The notes beneath the pieces are model-generated. The model was not told the origin of the DNA. It saw only the letters and a list, made by a program, of their open reading frames with translations, and made no database searches. A program made the translations under genes and the position numbers. A stretch of DNA of 64,000 bases from Pseudoalteromonas sp. NBT06-2 (GTDB lineage Bacteria; Pseudomonadota; Gammaproteobacteria; Enterobacterales; Alteromonadaceae): positions 1 to 64,000 of the forward strand of contig NZ_NQMR01000007.1 in NCBI RefSeq assembly GCF_002276045.1, given 5' to 3'. Below, piece after piece: positions 38,194 to 47,631 of this stretch. The first letter of the stretch is position 1, and the number at the start of each line of letters is the position of its first letter.

Positions 38194-39339
38194 TTACTTT
38201 TTAAATTTAATAACAATTAACCTTATTAACAATCCAATAAGTAATATCGCAAAAAACTGCATTAACCAGTGCGGTAAAACATGGTTTTCTTGCCCTAACA
38301 TAGGAGCGACTTCAATAGCATAGGTTGCCACTAAAAAATCAGTTAACACACCAAATATAATCGCCACAACTATTACTCCAGTTAAATAAGCGATTACTGC
38401 ACGCTTTCCTAACTCATTAATCACCACACCTAAAGTAGCAATATTAGTTGCCGGCCCTGCTAACATAAATACCAAAACTGCACCGGGCGATACACCCGAA
38501 AGCAATAAACCTGCCGCTATGGGTGTTGAGGCTGTGGCGCAAATATACATAGGTATACTGATTAAAATAACCACAACCATAGCTAAAATACCCGTACCCC
38601 AATGCGTAAAAAAATCATTAGGTACGAATGTTTGTATTAATGCAGCAAAAAATAAGCCTATTAATAACCATTTAGCAGTGTCTTGTAATAACTTAGTACA
38701 GCTAAAATGAAGCGCCTCAACGATACGATTACTTTTAGTTTTAACTTTTGAAGTTATATTTTTATGTGATTTTTTATGTTCTTGCTCAGAACAGCAAACC
38801 TCTTTAGTGGCTTTTATTGCAAATTCATTTTTACCACAACGCTGCTTCACTATTTCTGGTTTTATTTTATTTGAACCACAACACACACTTTTTATATCTT
38901 GTTTAGCAGTATGATTTTGTTCTGAATTTCCTTCATCTCTGCCAACTAAAAAACCTGCGACAATAGCACTAGTGATTGCTGCAATTGGCCGAATAATTGC
39001 TATAAATGGACCTAATAAAACATATGAAACAGAGATAGAATCTACACCAGTTTCTGGTGTTGAAACTAAAAAAGCTGTTGTGGCACTTTTAGATGCACCA
39101 GCCCTTCTTAAACCTAAAGCAGCAGGGATCACACCACAGGAGCACAAAGGCATAGGCGCACCAATTAATGCAGCTTTAACTATAGAAACAAAACCTTCTT
39201 TACCTAAATGCTTAATTAAAAAATCTTTTGGTAAATATACTTTAATTAAACCTGCAATAGATAAACCCAATAATAGCCAGGGAGCGGAAATAACAAATAG
39301 TTGCCAAAAATTATCAACTAACGCGATTAAATGAGTCAT
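38194..39339 (-). CDS. SO_0444-type Cu/Zn efflux permease
   Basis: The 381-residue protein has two bundles of membrane helices with repeated P-x-C-S/A-x-G motifs (PMPLCSCGVIPAALG, ISIPMYICATASTPIAAG). A cytoplasmic loop rich in cysteine and histidine separates them (about 150-200: VCCG, RCG, VCCSEQEHKKSHK). This matches what is annotated as SO_0444 family Cu/Zn efflux transporters. It overlaps the MerR gene by 26 bp, so regulator and pump are made together. It should remove excess zinc or copper. Confidence 0.82.
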   Translation of the reverse strand: MTHLIALVDNFWQLFVISAPWLLLGLSIAGLIKVYLPKDFLIKHLGKEGFVSIVKAALIGAPMPLCSCGVIPAALGLRRAGASKSATTAFLVSTPETGVDSISVSYVLLGPFIAIIRPIAAITSAIVAGFLVGRDEGNSEQNHTAKQDIKSVCCGSNKIKPEIVKQRCGKNEFAIKATKEVCCSEQEHKKSHKNITSKVKTKSNRIVEALHFSCTKLLQDTAKWLLIGLFFAALIQTFVPNDFFTHWGTGILAMVVVILISIPMYICATASTPIAAGLLLSGVSPGAVLVFMLAGPATNIATLGVVINELGKRAVIAYLTGVIVVAIIFGVLTDFLVATYAIEVAPMLGQENHVLPHWLMQFFAILLIGLLIRLIVIKFKK

Positions 39340-39739
39340 CTACATTCTCCAAAGCAGATAAAATTGAGCAATGAACCGCGGCTTCTTCTCCACCACAGCA
39401 AGCTTCCGATAATAAACGTAATGAATCTTTAAATCGTGTCAACTCTAGTATTTTAGCTTCCACTTGCGCTAATTTTTGCTCTGTTAATGATTTAACTTCA
39501 CCACAGCTATGATCTTGTTTATCAATATTTATTGATAATAATTCTTTGATTTCATTCAAACTAAAGCCGATGCTTTTTGCTCGAATGATAAACTGCATGC
39601 AACGCAAGTCATTTTCATTATATAAACGATAACCAGAATCACTTCGTCCCGAAGGTGTTAATAATCCATTTTTTTCATAATATCTTAGCGTATCTGTCGA
39701 TACAGATAAAACTTTTGATAATTCACCTATTTTATACAT
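39314..39739 (-). CDS. MerR-family metal-responsive regulator (ZntR-like)
   Basis: The start is the ATG at 39739, with GGAAG upstream; a GTG 12 bp earlier overlaps that site. The 141-residue protein has the MerR N-terminal winged helix (YKIGELSKVLSVSTDTLRYYEKNGLL), a dimerisation helix with Cys near residue 75, and a C-terminal ACCGGEEAAVHCSI segment. The C-C...H-C pattern is that of zinc-sensing ZntR rather than CueR. It is the first gene of the unit with the permease and is autoregulated through the promoter at 39772-39803. Confidence 0.88.
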   Translation of the reverse strand: MYKIGELSKVLSVSTDTLRYYEKNGLLTPSGRSDSGYRLYNENDLRCMQFIIRAKSIGFSLNEIKELLSINIDKQDHSCGEVKSLTEQKLAQVEAKILELTRFKDSLRLLSEACCGGEEAAVHCSILSALENVDDSFNRVS

Positions 39740-39771
39740 AACTACTTCCACTCATCACCGCTAATACAAGC

Positions 39772-39803
39772 ATAATAAACCTTGGAGTAAACACCAAGGT
39801 CAA
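39772..39803 (-). promoter_or_regulatory. MerR-type promoter with 20-bp spacer and dyad operator
   Basis: Read on the minus strand: -35 TTGACC (39798-39803), a 20-bp spacer, -10 TATTAT (39772-39777). An ACCTTGG...CCAAGGT dyad is centred in the spacer. The overlong spacer is the hallmark of MerR-controlled promoters, where the bound regulator untwists DNA on metal binding. It serves the MerR gene and the overlapping permease. Confidence 0.85.
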
Positions 39804-39907
39804 GCTAATTAAATAAAATATTGTATTTTTCTATTGAAACTCATACCTTGAAGAGACTGAATTATATTGTCACAATGCATAATTATTTCTTTCATTTTTC
39901 AATTAAT

Positions 39908-40894
39908 ATGCCTTCAAAAACCTTAAGCAGTACTATAAATATTGTTATTTTAGACGCCATCACTTTAAATAATACCGACTTTTCTGCTTTAAATGATATA
40001 AATAATCAAACAACTTCATTAATTCAATCATATCAAACCACCAGCAATGCACAGTTACATGAACGTTGCAAAAATGCAGATATCATTATCACTAATAAAA
40101 TATGTTTAGATCATGACGATTTAATTAAATTACCTAAATTAAAGCTAATATGTATCGCCGCAACAGGAACCAATAATATAAATTTAGTCACGGCAAAATC
40201 CCAAGGTATCGCAGTGACTAATGTAGCCGGTTATTCAACAGCATCAGTGGTACAGCATACATTCACCTTACTTCTCAACTTGATCAGTAACAGCCATAAA
40301 TATATTCAGGACTGTCAAAATGATCTGTGGCAAAAAAGTGACATGTTTTGTATGTTAAATCATCCTATTACTGAACTAGAAGGTAAAACACTTGCTATTA
40401 TTGGCTATGGCGCATTAGGTAAAGGCGTTGAAAATATTGCAAAAGCATTTGGCATGAATATATTAATTTGCGAGAGAAAAAATCAACCAATAAGAGCGGG
40501 GAGAACTGAATTTAGTACAGCTATGAAACAAGCTGATATCATATCTATACATACACCACTTACTGAAGATACCCACCATTTAATTTCAGCTAATGAATTT
40601 TCATTAATGAAATCAACAGCTATTTTGATCAATACAGCAAGAGGCGGTATCGTTGATGAAATAGCATTGGTAGAAGCCCTTAAAAGTAAAATGATTACAG
40701 CGGCAGCAACAGATGTACTCAGCATCGAACCGGCTCAAGATACTAACCCTCTAATTCAATATAAAGGCGATAATTTAATTATTACCCCCCATATTGCTTG
40801 GGGTTCAAAAGAATCTATCGCACGATTAGTCAAAGAAATTAGTTTAAATATCACTGCTTTTTATAATGGTGAAAGCCGAAATAGAGTAGAGTAA
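39908..40894 (+). CDS. D-2-hydroxyacid dehydrogenase (HprA-like)
   Basis: The ATG at 39908 is preferred; the frame is open back to a TTG at 39821 but that stretch is unlike the family N-terminus. The product of about 328 residues has the catalytic and NAD domains of D-isomer hydroxyacid dehydrogenases: G-Y-G-A-L-G-K-G (Rossmann), INTARGGIVDE (catalytic Arg region) and TPHIAWGS (catalytic His). It is closest in look to glycerate/hydroxypyruvate reductases that begin with IVILDA. The substrate is probably glycerate or a related 2-hydroxy acid. Confidence 0.85.
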   Translation: MPSKTLSSTINIVILDAITLNNTDFSALNDINNQTTSLIQSYQTTSNAQLHERCKNADIIITNKICLDHDDLIKLPKLKLICIAATGTNNINLVTAKSQGIAVTNVAGYSTASVVQHTFTLLLNLISNSHKYIQDCQNDLWQKSDMFCMLNHPITELEGKTLAIIGYGALGKGVENIAKAFGMNILICERKNQPIRAGRTEFSTAMKQADIISIHTPLTEDTHHLISANEFSLMKSTAILINTARGGIVDEIALVEALKSKMITAAATDVLSIEPAQDTNPLIQYKGDNLIITPHIAWGSKESIARLVKEISLNITAFYNGESRNRVE

Positions 40895-40950
40895 TTTAAT
40901 AAATACCTTATAAAGGGGCAAATTAAATACCAAACTATTTTGGAGTTAAA

Positions 40951-42336
40951 ATGAACAAATCAGCTTTAGCCCTAGCACTCGCCTCAGTAATTACGTTAAG
41001 CGCATGTAATATAACAGAGCAAGTTGCAGAACCTTCAGTTTCACAAGAGCAAGTTCAGTTTTCAGATTTTTCTAAAAACTTTATAGAAAAACTTTGGAAA
41101 AACAATCCAGAATGGTCACTTTGGGCCGGTTACGGTAAATACGATGATATTTTAACTGTGCCAAATAAACAAAATCGTCAAAAAGATTTAGCCATCACTC
41201 AAACGCAACTATCAGCATTACAAAAGTTCGATATTGATACGCTAAATCCGAACCAAAAAACTGATTATTATTTAATAGAGAACTTGTTAAAAGAAAACAT
41301 TTGGAATTTAACAAAATTTAAAAGCTGGCAATGGAATCCATCTAGTTATAATGTCGCTGGTGGATTTGCAAAAATCATCAATGGTCGCTTTAAATCAGAT
41401 AAAATTAAGTTTGAGAAAGTACTTCGTCGCTTAGTCAATGTACCTGATTATTATGCCGCAGCACAAAATAATATTGAAAACCCAACGATTGAATATACCC
41501 AATTAGCAATTAGCAATTAGCCAAAACAAAGGCGCTTTTTCAGTATTTTCACCTGAATTACTAACAAAAGTAGAAGCATCTGTTTTATCTGATAGTGATA
41601 AAGCATTATTTGAACAAAGGTTTAATGCCGCAACTAAAGCCGTTCAAGGTTATATCTACTTTTTAACGCAACTTGAAAAGAGCTAGCTAAAAATGGCAAT
41701 GCAAGATCATTTAGAATTGGTGAAGAGCTCTACGAAGAGAAATTCGCTTTTAATATTCAATCTAGTTATACAGCAAAAGAAGTTTTTCAAAAAGCAGTGA
41801 ACGACAGAGATTCTGTTTTAAAAGAAATGATTAAAATCACAGAACAACTTTGGCCTAAATATCTTGCTAATAAAACCATGCCTGAGAACAAACAAAAAGC
41901 CGTCGCTAAGTTAATTAAACATTTATCAGTTAAGCATGTTTCTGCGGATAAATTTGTTACAGAAATTAAACGTCAAATCCCAGAGCTTGAAAAATTTGTA
42001 ATGGAAAAAGACTTGATTGACCTCGATCCAGAAAAACCTTTAGTGGTACGTGAAACTCCTGATTACATGCGTGGTTTTGCTGGTGCATCAATTAGTGCCC
42101 CAGGCCCCTATGAAACAAAAGAAAATACATATTACAATGTAACACCATTTTAGATTACAGATCACACGTAAAAGGTATGACAGAACAACAAGGTTTATAC
42201 TTATTAATGAATGTTGCTTTCCAAGAACATACTGAAACACCAAGTAAATGGCGACGTGCAACTTTAAGCCAAGTGCAACTAACTAGCTATTACACTGGTT
42301 ACAGAGAAATATATTAAAGGATTAATGGACAAGTAA
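40951..42336 (+). pseudogene. DUF885-family lipoprotein, broken by several frameshifts
   Basis: The gene starts with GGAG and ATG 40951 and a lipoprotein signal (LSACN). The reading frame is intact to 41500, then AATTAGC occurs three times in a row (41501-41521); two copies would keep the frame, so a 7-bp slip ended it. A missing A in the run at 41676-41679 causes a second shift, and the T run at 42148-42151 a third. A C-terminal stretch appears deleted just before the last codons. The pieces in order rebuild a DUF885 protein (RDSVLKEM, TPDYMRGFAGASISAPGPYE, TSYYTGYREIY). It is recently inactivated. Confidence 0.85.
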
Positions 42337-42352
42337 ACCATTTCGCACTATA

Positions 42353-42378
42353 AAAAAGGAAGCATTTGCTTCCTTTTT
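42353..42378 (+). terminator. Rho-independent terminator after the DUF885 pseudogene
   Basis: AAAGGAAGC-ATTT-GCTTCCTTTTT forms a perfect stem with a 4-nt loop and a T tail, 17 bp past the last stop codon. The stem is symmetrical enough to work in both directions. Confidence 0.85.
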
Positions 42379-42402
42379 ATTGATTCTTAGTGAGTAATAC
42401 AA

Positions 42403-43221
42403 GTGAAAGTGACCTTTTATGGCACCCGGGGTTCAATTCCAACACCTGGTGAAAACACCGTTAAATATGGTGGTAATACAGCATGTGTATTGATAGTAGC
42501 TGATAATAAAAAGCTCATACTTGATGCTGGAACAGGTATTAAAAAGCTTGGTGAAGAGTTAATTTCAAATAATGATCCTGTGACAATTATATTAAGTCAT
42601 AATCATTGGGATCATATTCAAGGGTTTCCATTTTTCGTACCCGCTTACCAAAAAAATAGGCAAATAAATATTTATAGTGCCCCTACGAATCCTGTTGAGC
42701 ATAATGCCATTATTGAACAAATGAATATGAGTACATTTCCATTATCATTCAAAGATTTATCTGCAGACATTAAAATCATTCCTTTTAAAAATAAATTTGA
42801 AAATATGATTATTAATGGATTTTCAATTTCTTCTATTCACATAAATCATCCTAATGGTGGCTTCGCTTATAAAATATGTCATAACAACAAAGCTGTAGCC
42901 TACGTCACAGATAATGAAGTTTATTCAAAAGATAATTTAAATACTGATTTTACTGAATGGATTGATTTTTTACGTGATGTCGATTTTTTAATACATGATG
43001 CACAGTATACGGATCTTGAAATGCCGCTTAAATTAGGATGGGGCCATTCCTCTATAGATCAGGCAGTAAAGTTAGCAAAAGCAGCAAAAGTTAAAGTACT
43101 TGTTCTATATAGCCATGCCCCAGAAAGAACCGATACAGAATTAGATAAAATCATCAAAGATATGCAATTTAAAGAATTACAGATCATCGCATCTCAGGAA
43201 GGAATAACTCATAACATTTAA
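42403..43221 (+). CDS. MBL-fold metallo-hydrolase (PhnP / phosphodiesterase-like)
   Basis: The 272-residue protein starts at a GTG and has the metallo-beta-lactamase fold. The metal motif is SHNHWDH (H66, H68, D70, H71), then INHPNGG, VTDNE and a late HA (SHAPER). The N-terminal F-Y-G-T-R-G-S-I-P-T-P segment with GGNT is typical of the cyclic-nucleotide phosphodiesterase / RNase Z-like branch, often found fused to signalling proteins. No signal peptide is present, so it acts in the cytoplasm. The substrate is not predictable. Confidence 0.83.
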   Translation: MKVTFYGTRGSIPTPGENTVKYGGNTACVLIVADNKKLILDAGTGIKKLGEELISNNDPVTIILSHNHWDHIQGFPFFVPAYQKNRQINIYSAPTNPVEHNAIIEQMNMSTFPLSFKDLSADIKIIPFKNKFENMIINGFSISSIHINHPNGGFAYKICHNNKAVAYVTDNEVYSKDNLNTDFTEWIDFLRDVDFLIHDAQYTDLEMPLKLGWGHSSIDQAVKLAKAAKVKVLVLYSHAPERTDTELDKIIKDMQFKELQIIASQEGITHNI

Positions 43222-43385
43222 TACTGATTGCTCAATAACCGTATCAAATATCATTTTAACAAATTGATATTTTTGATTAAACTAAGATCCTAGGCTTTTT
43301 ATCTTTAGTATTTTAATAATCAACAGTTCATTTATTTTCGGGTATGCTATTGTTAAGTTCAACATGTTTAACATAGAGGGGCTAA

Positions 43386-44318
43386 ATGCGTTTATTTTTT
43401 TTATTATATCTCCTTTGCTTATTACCGATGCAATCTCAAGCAAAAATTTTACAAAAAACAGTAAACGAAAATAGTACCCAGTTTGACTATTCTTGGCAAG
43501 ATCACAATCATAAAATGCAAACCCTCAGTTTTACACTTCCTAAAACACTCATAAATAATAAATATCGCCGCTTTAAGCGTTATGACAAAGATAAAGCGAT
43601 GAATCATATTTATAAGGCTTTATTAGAACAAGCTAGTACATATAACCCAAGAGAAGTACGCGTACAATTTAAACAATTGTATTCGCAGTTAAGCTATACC
43701 ATAAAAAGTAAAAATAAAAAAAAGATCATCGAGGTTGAACAGCAACTTAAAGAACTCGAAAATAAAACCTATTTAGATTTCCTAGAAAAACACCATTATA
43801 TTCAATTTAATACTCCTTGGACTGGTACTAAAATAAAACCTAATCATCATAAATTTGTTATCGAAGGTATCGATTATTTAGAGCCTGTAACCCAAGCTAT
43901 CAGAGAATCTATTTCAGTCAAAAAACCAAGAGTTTTAATCAACTTTGTTTTATCTTGGTTACAATCAATCCCTTATTCGACTTTAGAAAGTCGAACAGAA
44001 TCTAGTGATTTAGGATATTACCCACCTATCAGAGTTATCGCACAAAATATTGGTGACTGTGATAGTAAAATGACCCTAATGGCAGCGATTATAAAAAAAA
44101 TATACCCAAGGCTCAGCGTATCACTTATCTATTTGCCTAAACATGCCTTAATTGGTTTTCAATTACCTATTTTAAAAAGTGATAAATTTACAACAATTAA
44201 TGGTTTACCTTATATTTTAGCCGAACCTGTTGGCCCGGCTAAATATCCTCTATCTGAAATAGCCGATACCTCAATTGGTTATATTGATGCGAAAAGTTAT
44301 TTTCATGAGTTAATTTAA
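43386..44318 (+). CDS. Secreted transglutaminase-like (papain-fold) protein
   Basis: The 310-residue protein has a signal peptide (about 1-19) and a strong GAGGGG ribosome site. I do not recognise a named family over its full length. The second half has the order of a transglutaminase-like cysteine enzyme: NIGDCDSK with Cys at 225, then PKHALIG with His at 253, and LAEPVGP with Glu at 280 in the place of the usual Asp. A charged helical stretch (about 90-140) precedes it. Peptidase, amidase or non-catalytic roles are all possible. The amidohydrolase gene follows after 65 bp. Confidence 0.65.
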   Translation: MRLFFLLYLLCLLPMQSQAKILQKTVNENSTQFDYSWQDHNHKMQTLSFTLPKTLINNKYRRFKRYDKDKAMNHIYKALLEQASTYNPREVRVQFKQLYSQLSYTIKSKNKKKIIEVEQQLKELENKTYLDFLEKHHYIQFNTPWTGTKIKPNHHKFVIEGIDYLEPVTQAIRESISVKKPRVLINFVLSWLQSIPYSTLESRTESSDLGYYPPIRVIAQNIGDCDSKMTLMAAIIKKIYPRLSVSLIYLPKHALIGFQLPILKSDKFTTINGLPYILAEPVGPAKYPLSEIADTSIGYIDAKSYFHELI

Positions 44319-44383
44319 AAATCCTTTTAAATGATCTCATTAAAGAATAAAGTTTTAACACTAATAATAAAAAAGACTCTTTT

Positions 44384-46042
44384 ATGCGTTTATTACCTAA
44401 ATTAGCAGGTTTGTTAACTTTATCGTCAATCGTTTTCTCATCAAATGTAATAGCCAAGTTTACAGCAGTACATAATGTGACTGGTTATACCCTAGAGCGT
44501 AATGGTGAACTGAACAAGTTTTCTACATTAGTATTTAAAAATGGCAAAGTTGTCAGGACTGGCGATGAAAAACTATTAAATAGCTACCCTAATGCAAACA
44601 AAATAGATGGCAAGGAGCAATTTTTGTTGCCCGGGCTTATCGATGCCCATGGTCACATTATTGGTTTAGGTCAAAACTTATCTCGCCTAGATTTACGTGA
44701 TACCCAATCAAAAAAAGAAGTTGGAGAAAAACTAAAAGCATTTGCTAAAAATAAAAATGGCTGGATTGTAGGTCGTGGTTGGAATCAAGAAAACTGGCCT
44801 GACAATCAATTCCCTACTGCAACAGATTTAGATAAATATGTCAGTGATATTCCTGTAGTGCTTACACGTGTTGACGGACATGCTATTTGGGCTAATAGCA
44901 AAGCTATGTCTCTGGCAAATATCACACCTGAGGTCAAAACACCTATGGGCGGTGAAATTCTACGATTAGAAAATAATAACCCTAGCGGAATATTTATTGA
45001 TAAAGCTGAAGATTTAATAAATAACCATATTCCTAAAACAAACAAACAAGCAATCAATAAAGCGCTAGATTTAGCAGGTCAACACTTATTGAGTCTAGGT
45101 ATCACTTCAGCTCATGACGCAGGAATAAATTTAGATACTTGGCAAGTTTATAAACAAAGAGCAAAAGAGAAAAGCCTACCTTTAAGAGTTTATGCCATGT
45201 TATCAGCAAGTGATCCGCATTTAGATACCATGCTAAAAGCTGGCACTTACCAAGATCAAAGCGATTTTTTATCTATTCGTAGTATCAAAGTTTATGCTGA
45301 TGGTGCTTTAGGAAGTAGAGGTGCCGCATTATTAAGTGATTATGCCGACAGAGTTCAGCACACAGGCCTTATGCTTGAATCTCAAGAATCGCTTGAAGCA
45401 TTTTACACCAAAAGCTTTAAGCATGGCTTTACGGCCAATACACATGCAATAGGTGATCGTGCAAACAAAACTGTGCTAGATGCCTATGAAAATGTATTTA
45501 AAAATACCGGGGGCCGACTATTACGCAATAGAATAGAGCATGCTCAAATCGTGCATATAGATGATATTTCAAGATTTAAATCTTTAAATATTATCCCTTC
45601 AATGCAACCTGTTCATGCAACATCAGATATGCATATGGCAGAAATAAGACTCGATGATAAACGTTTACAAGGTGCCTACGCATGGCAAGCTTTTATTAAA
45701 CAAGGATCTCACTTAGCAGCTGGTTCTGACTTCCCAGTAGAGTTGGCTAATATTTTTCATGGATTCTATGCTGCAATTGGACGAATGGATCATCAACAAC
45801 AACCTAACAATGGTTGGCGTTTTGAACAAGCCTTAAGCCGTAAACAAGCATTTAAAGCTTTTACTTTAGATGCCGCATATTCTGCTCATCAAGAGTTTAA
45901 AATTGGCTCACTAGAAAGAGGTAAATGGGCCGATTTTGTTTTAGTGGATAAAGATATTTTTGAAACTGATATTTCACAAATTTACCAAACCCAAGTATTA
46001 GAAACTTGGATAGCGGGTGAAAAAAGGTATCAAAAAAAATAG
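44384..46042 (+). CDS. Secreted amidohydrolase of the YtcJ / amidohydrolase-3 family
   Basis: The 552-residue protein has a signal peptide (about 1-25). Amidohydrolase metal motifs follow: LPGLIDAHGH (the HxH pair), KVYADGALGSRGA, THAIGDRAN, RIEHAQIV and AGSDFPVE. The length and order fit the YtcJ subgroup, which hydrolyses N-acyl or formamide-like substrates. Export suggests a periplasmic or outer-membrane role. It is probably co-transcribed with the transglutaminase-like gene before it. Confidence 0.88.
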   Translation: MRLLPKLAGLLTLSSIVFSSNVIAKFTAVHNVTGYTLERNGELNKFSTLVFKNGKVVRTGDEKLLNSYPNANKIDGKEQFLLPGLIDAHGHIIGLGQNLSRLDLRDTQSKKEVGEKLKAFAKNKNGWIVGRGWNQENWPDNQFPTATDLDKYVSDIPVVLTRVDGHAIWANSKAMSLANITPEVKTPMGGEILRLENNNPSGIFIDKAEDLINNHIPKTNKQAINKALDLAGQHLLSLGITSAHDAGINLDTWQVYKQRAKEKSLPLRVYAMLSASDPHLDTMLKAGTYQDQSDFLSIRSIKVYADGALGSRGAALLSDYADRVQHTGLMLESQESLEAFYTKSFKHGFTANTHAIGDRANKTVLDAYENVFKNTGGRLLRNRIEHAQIVHIDDISRFKSLNIIPSMQPVHATSDMHMAEIRLDDKRLQGAYAWQAFIKQGSHLAAGSDFPVELANIFHGFYAAIGRMDHQQQPNNGWRFEQALSRKQAFKAFTLDAAYSAHQEFKIGSLERGKWADFVLVDKDIFETDISQIYQTQVLETWIAGEKRYQKK

Positions 46043-46101
46043 AGTTCACAATCTCAATATTTACAAGACAACTATTTGTTAATGCTGAATGAAATATCAG
46101 C

Positions 46102-46417
46102 ATATACCCAAGCCACTTCAAGATGTGAGGTTCAGGACTGCTGAGCAATTCATGATCTAGGCGCATCTTTGCATTAATGGTTACTCCCTTAAAAAAAGAT
46201 GGACCGGCAATATGCTCCTGCATTGCTCTAGTACCTACATCCATGCAGGCAACAACGAGCATGATTTGCTCAGAAGTCCCTGTAAGGTTGGTTTATAAAT
46301 ACTTTATGCAGCGTTATTGATTTTGAAAAGGGAATAACCATGTTCTTCAATCAATGCCTTGCCTAAAGCATTTCTAATTCCAACTGAATCCTGCATCTTG
46401 AAGTGGTTTGGGTATAT
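46102..46417. repeat. Dispersed repeat, family B, 316 bp
   Basis: The ends ATATACCCAAGCCACTTCAA and, read from the right, ATATACCCAAACCACTTCAA are inverted repeats; the second-half motif TTCAG follows on both sides. The interior is homologous along its length to 61438-61706 (for example AGGCGCATCTTT and CAAGGTTGGTTTA-type stretches). It fills part of the 845-bp gap after the amidohydrolase gene. No transposase frame is present. Confidence 0.8.
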
Positions 46418-46516
46418 TACCGCTAGTTATTAATTTGTCCGTGTGGGCTTCACAATATGATAAAGGTTCACTAAAGCAAGTAAAGCATTGGTAAAAGCCA
46501 CAAGACAAGCAATAAT

Positions 46517-46640
46517 TATATACCCATGCTACTTAGAAATTCAGGTTTCAGAGCTTGAGTAGAAGGCATGATTTTTAATTCATAGGTATTCCCTGATGAT
46601 GAATCATGACGCCGTAATCGTTTTCGACCCAAGCTCCCGT
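46517..46640. repeat. Dispersed repeat, family B2 (single-ended variant)
   Basis: The sequence begins with TATATACCCATGCTACTTAG and continues with GGTTTCAGAGCTTGAGTAG, GCATGATTT and a GAATCATGACGCCGTAATCG stretch. All of these recur at 61776-61887. It shares the outer end with family B but has a different interior. Confidence 0.65.
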
Positions 46641-46657
46641 AGGACAATACGATAAAT

Positions 46658-46688
46658 GGCTTAATTTAGCACCCGACTAAATTAAGCC
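46658..46688. repeat. Perfect 12-bp inverted repeat with 7-nt loop
   Basis: GGCTTAATTTAG and CTAAATTAAGCC are separated by CACCCGA. The hairpin sits inside a wider imperfect palindrome (GATGATGA near 46597 and TCATCATC near 46721). There is no T tail, so it is not a standard terminator. It lies about 200 bp before the YeiL-like gene. Confidence 0.6.
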
Positions 46689-46887
46689 AACGTAGCTTTA
46701 CGACGTCTGTCATCATCAACGACATTACAAGTAAAACCGACGTAAAATAACCTAAATAATCCCAAGACATATAATTCCTCAGCCAAGCGCGTATAATCAA
46801 TTTAAAACATATTAAAGTGGCTCAGGTATTCCTTTAAGGACATATGTCCAAAGCCCCCAAAATACAAAAATAAATTCAGGCCTAACG

Positions 46888-47544
46888 ATGTTTCAATATC
46901 ATTTTTCAGCTAACTTAATAGAACAACTGCTCACTTATGCAGAAAAAGAATACCTACAAGAAAAAGGTGCAAGCCTTTTGCATCAAGATCAACCACTGAC
47001 TAAATTATTATTAGTAAGATCCGGCACTGTTTCTTTTAGTTATGATGTTGGCAATGGCCGTCGTTTATTACTAGGCCAACTAGACTGTAATTTCACTTTA
47101 ATAGGTGAGATAGAAGCGCTCAATGCCAAACCTTGTATTTACACTGTCACTTGTCAAACTGATGTCAGTTATCATTTAATTGATTTCAAACATTGGCAAA
47201 GCATTTTATTACAACAACCTGAGTTATGTTTATATACAGCACAAACCGTAGCTGCTAAATTCCTTGAAAATCATCAAATAAACCTAGATAAATTACTTTT
47301 ACCTTTAAGCTATAACATCGCAAAAGATTGTTTATCCCGTCATCAAAATACCAGCCCAATTGTTTTACGCCCTTACCCTACTGTCAGTGCTGAAGCTGAG
47401 CGCTTTGCAACAACAGAACGCGCATATCGTAGAGTTGTTTCAGAGCTCGTGGAACAAGGTCTTATTGAACGCACAGATAAAGGATTAAAACCAATCAATG
47501 AAGTTAAGCTAGATGAATTTATAGAACACTTTCATCAAAAATAA
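46888..47544 (+). CDS. YeiL-like Crp/Fnr-family transcriptional regulator
   Basis: The 218-residue protein has an N-terminal cyclic-nucleotide-binding-type domain (about 10-120). A divergent C-terminal helix-turn-helix follows (about 165-200: VSAEAERFATTERAYRRVVSELVEQG). The lack of the classical CRP recognition helix and the overall look are those of YeiL-like regulators. The cysteines C68, C76 and C83 in the sensor domain could make it redox sensitive. It is followed 87 bp later by an ECF sigma factor gene on the same strand. Confidence 0.8.
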   Translation: MFQYHFSANLIEQLLTYAEKEYLQEKGASLLHQDQPLTKLLLVRSGTVSFSYDVGNGRRLLLGQLDCNFTLIGEIEALNAKPCIYTVTCQTDVSYHLIDFKHWQSILLQQPELCLYTAQTVAAKFLENHQINLDKLLLPLSYNIAKDCLSRHQNTSPIVLRPYPTVSAEAERFATTERAYRRVVSELVEQGLIERTDKGLKPINEVKLDEFIEHFHQK

Positions 47545-47631
47545 CTTTAATTCCATGAACCTTTTAAGAAACACTATCGTCTTGTAGATATAAGTAAATT
47601 AAAAGAGCTCGGTTTAAGAGAAAGCTAACAT

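Noticed and set aside
39314-39739. Naming the MerR gene cueR or zntR outright
   Set aside because: The C-terminal cysteines look zinc-type, but the metal was not determined and the pump family handles both copper and zinc.
45897-46262. 121-codon minus-strand frame after the amidohydrolase gene
   Set aside because: It overlaps the amidohydrolase C-terminus and the family B repeat and encodes nothing recognisable.
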